Part shown: positions 62,604 through 64,000 of the stretch, piece after piece
How positions within the stretch are numbered: the stretch's first letter is position 1
Layout of the letters: the number at the start of each line of letters is the position of its first letter
The notes under the pieces: generated by a model
Told to the model about the DNA's origin: nothing
The model's database searches: none
What the model saw: the letters and a program-made list of their open reading frames with translations, nothing else
Position numbers and translations under genes: made by a program
Assembly (NCBI RefSeq): GCF_003051005.1
Contig: NZ_QAOW01000001.1
Span: forward strand, 434,001 to 498,000
DNA: 64,000 bases
Source of the DNA: Rhodococcus sp. OK519
GTDB taxonomy: Bacteria > Actinomycetota > Actinomycetes > Mycobacteriales > Mycobacteriaceae
Reading direction: 5' to 3'

Positions 62604-63997
62604 CTGCGCCGACGTGCACGGCGGCGCAGGGGCAGCGAGGCGAGCACGCCGAGAGCCGCGAGTGTGATGATGCCTGCGGTCGCCGCCAGCGCCACGGTGC
62701 GTGGCCGAGTATCCGGCGGCGGTGGTGCCGGCGGCGGAGAAATCGACGCCGACGAGTAGCTCTGTTGTGCAACGCTGTCGGACGGAACATCGGCGGTCAC
62801 GGCCGCAAGAGGATCGACGACACCGTGTCCGACGAACGGGTTCCACCCCTCTGCCGGTGCGTGCGCGGTGGCCTCGATCCTGGCAATCACCTGTCGGGCG
62901 CTCAGTTGTGGGTGCCGGGACCGCACCAGTGCCGCGGTCGCGGACACGAGCGGGGCGGCGAAACTCGTTCCGATGAACGGCATCTGCTGTCCCTGCCCGT
63001 TGAGCCAGCTGCGCGTCTCGCCGTTACCGTCGGGTGCGAGCGAGACGATGCCGCTGCCGGGTGCGGCCACGTCCACCCACGGCCCGCCCAGGCTGAAGTC
63101 GGACGCCGAGCCGTTGGGGTCGACGGAGCCGACAGTCAGGACGTAGTCGTCGTACCAGGCGGGAGTGGCGATGGTGGCCACCGAATCCGACAGATCCGCA
63201 TCGGGGTTCAGCGGATCGAGCCCGGGGTTCTGCGCGGCGCATCCACCCGATCCGAAGTTGCCGGCCGCAGCGACGACCACCGCGTTCTTCACGGTGGCGG
63301 CGTACTCGACCGCGGCGCCCAGCGACTGATCTGCGATGCCGTCGGCGGCCGATCTGCACGCCACTTCGGAGATGTTGACGACGGTGGCGCCGTTGTCGAC
63401 CGCTTGCCTGATCGCCATCGCCATGGTCTGTGTGTTTCCGTACCCGGAGGTGTTCTGGACGTCGTTCGCGCCGTCTCGGCGCCGGGCTTCCGAGAAATTC
63501 GCGCTGGACTGACGGATCGTCATGATCCGCGCGTCCGGTGCTCCGCCCGCGAACCCGGACGCGGGGTCCTGGGTGGCGGCGATCAGACCGGCCACGATGG
63601 TGCCGTGCGCGTCGCAGTCCCCGGTGCCGTCGCCGGTCGACACGTAGTCCCCGCCGGGGACCAGCCCGGGCAGGCGGGGATGCCGCCCCACCCCGGTATC
63701 GATCACCGCGACGGTCTGACCGACTCCCCGGGCGAGCGGCCAGACTGATTCGAATGCCATCGTGCTTTGTGGCAGAGGCATATTCGGTTCGTTGCGCGAC
63801 GGCACCGTCGCCGCACATGCGTTGCGCTGCTCGGTGGGCGCGAGCGGGGCCGGACGCGCCGGGCCCGGCAGTCTGGCCGGATCGATCGGCGGGGGGACGG
63901 CCGCGCCGCCGAGGGCGCACAAGGACAGCGTCGCGGCGACGCTGAGGAGTGAAACGATCGTTGTCGAGCGAACCCGTCGATGCAGTGCAGGGGCCAC
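62600..63997 (-). CDS. mycP: Type VII secretion-associated serine protease mycosin (MycP)
   Basis: A 465-residue subtilisin-like protease anchored in the membrane and required for stability of the ESX complex. An N-terminal signal segment (about residues 12-33) is followed by the catalytic triad Asp100 (VIDTG), His131 (DAHGT) and Ser345 (GTSFAAP), with oxyanion Asn247 (AAGN). A proline-rich stretch (421-428) leads to a C-terminal membrane helix (about 435-456) and a basic tail. The GTG at 63997 is three bases from the window edge, so a longer start cannot be excluded. Further ESX genes (eccD, eccC, esx) are expected beyond the edge. Confidence 0.93.
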   Translation of the reverse strand: MAPALHRRVRSTTIVSLLSVAATLSLCALGGAAVPPPIDPARLPGPARPAPLAPTEQRNACAATVPSRNEPNMPLPQSTMAFESVWPLARGVGQTVAVIDTGVGRHPRLPGLVPGGDYVSTGDGTGDCDAHGTIVAGLIAATQDPASGFAGGAPDARIMTIRQSSANFSEARRRDGANDVQNTSGYGNTQTMAMAIRQAVDNGATVVNISEVACRSAADGIADQSLGAAVEYAATVKNAVVVAAAGNFGSGGCAAQNPGLDPLNPDADLSDSVATIATPAWYDDYVLTVGSVDPNGSASDFSLGGPWVDVAAPGSGIVSLAPDGNGETRSWLNGQGQQMPFIGTSFAAPLVSATAALVRSRHPQLSARQVIARIEATAHAPAEGWNPFVGHGVVDPLAAVTADVPSDSVAQQSYSSASISPPPAPPPPDTRPRTVALAATAGIITLAALGVLASLPLRRRARRRS

Positions 63998-64000
63998 GAG

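Overview
The window is GC-rich, actinobacterial DNA, most likely from Rhodococcus or a close mycolic-acid-containing relative (order Mycobacteriales). Evidence: the S10, spc and alpha ribosomal-protein operons run without interruption into truA; ESX-type (type VII) secretion genes (eccE, eccB, mycP) follow truA, the position of ESX-4 in mycobacteria; a DrrA-type exporter is present; GTG and TTG starts are common. In Mycobacterium tuberculosis the S10/spc and alpha blocks lie far apart, so Mycobacterium is less likely. The species is not determined.

Bases 1-32749 hold three co-directional non-ribosomal peptide synthetase (NRPS) genes. The first is cut by the window edge. Together they carry at least ten A-T units, nine C domains and one terminal thioesterase: [A-T-C-A-T-C-A-T-C] + [A-T-C-A-T-C-A-T-C] + [A-T-C-A-T-C-A-T-C-A-T-TE]. 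At both protein junctions the break falls between a C domain and its A domain. The upstream protein ends in a degenerate, truncated A-domain piece, and the second protein begins with one. Binding-pocket residues read by eye predict Ser at three positions and a Gln-like residue at the first. No epimerisation domain and no mbtH gene is visible.

Bases 32808-38192 are on the minus strand. They hold a secreted lipase, a three-gene DrrA-type ABC exporter with ATGA overlaps, a GntR/FadR-type regulator and a DUF4442 hot-dog protein. The exporter is a plausible, unproven route out for the peptide.

Bases 38193-55840 are the translation block. A 485-base region upstream of rpsJ contains a candidate promoter and hairpins. 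Then come rpsJ-rplC-rplD-rplW-rplB-rpsS-rplV-rpsC-rplP-rpmC-rpsQ, rplN-rplX-rplE-rpsN-rpsH-rplF-rplR-rpsE-rpmD-rplO, a strong hairpin, secY-adk-map, a terminator, dtd on the opposite strand, and infA-rpmJ-rpsM-rpsK-rpsD-rpoA-rplQ, followed by truA.

Bases 56737-59373 hold a remnant of an amidohydrolase-family gene, an acyl-CoA dehydrogenase divergent from a TetR regulator, and an NADPH-dependent FMN reductase family protein. Bases 59378-63997 hold the start of a type VII secretion locus (eccE, eccB, mycP), which probably continues past the right edge.
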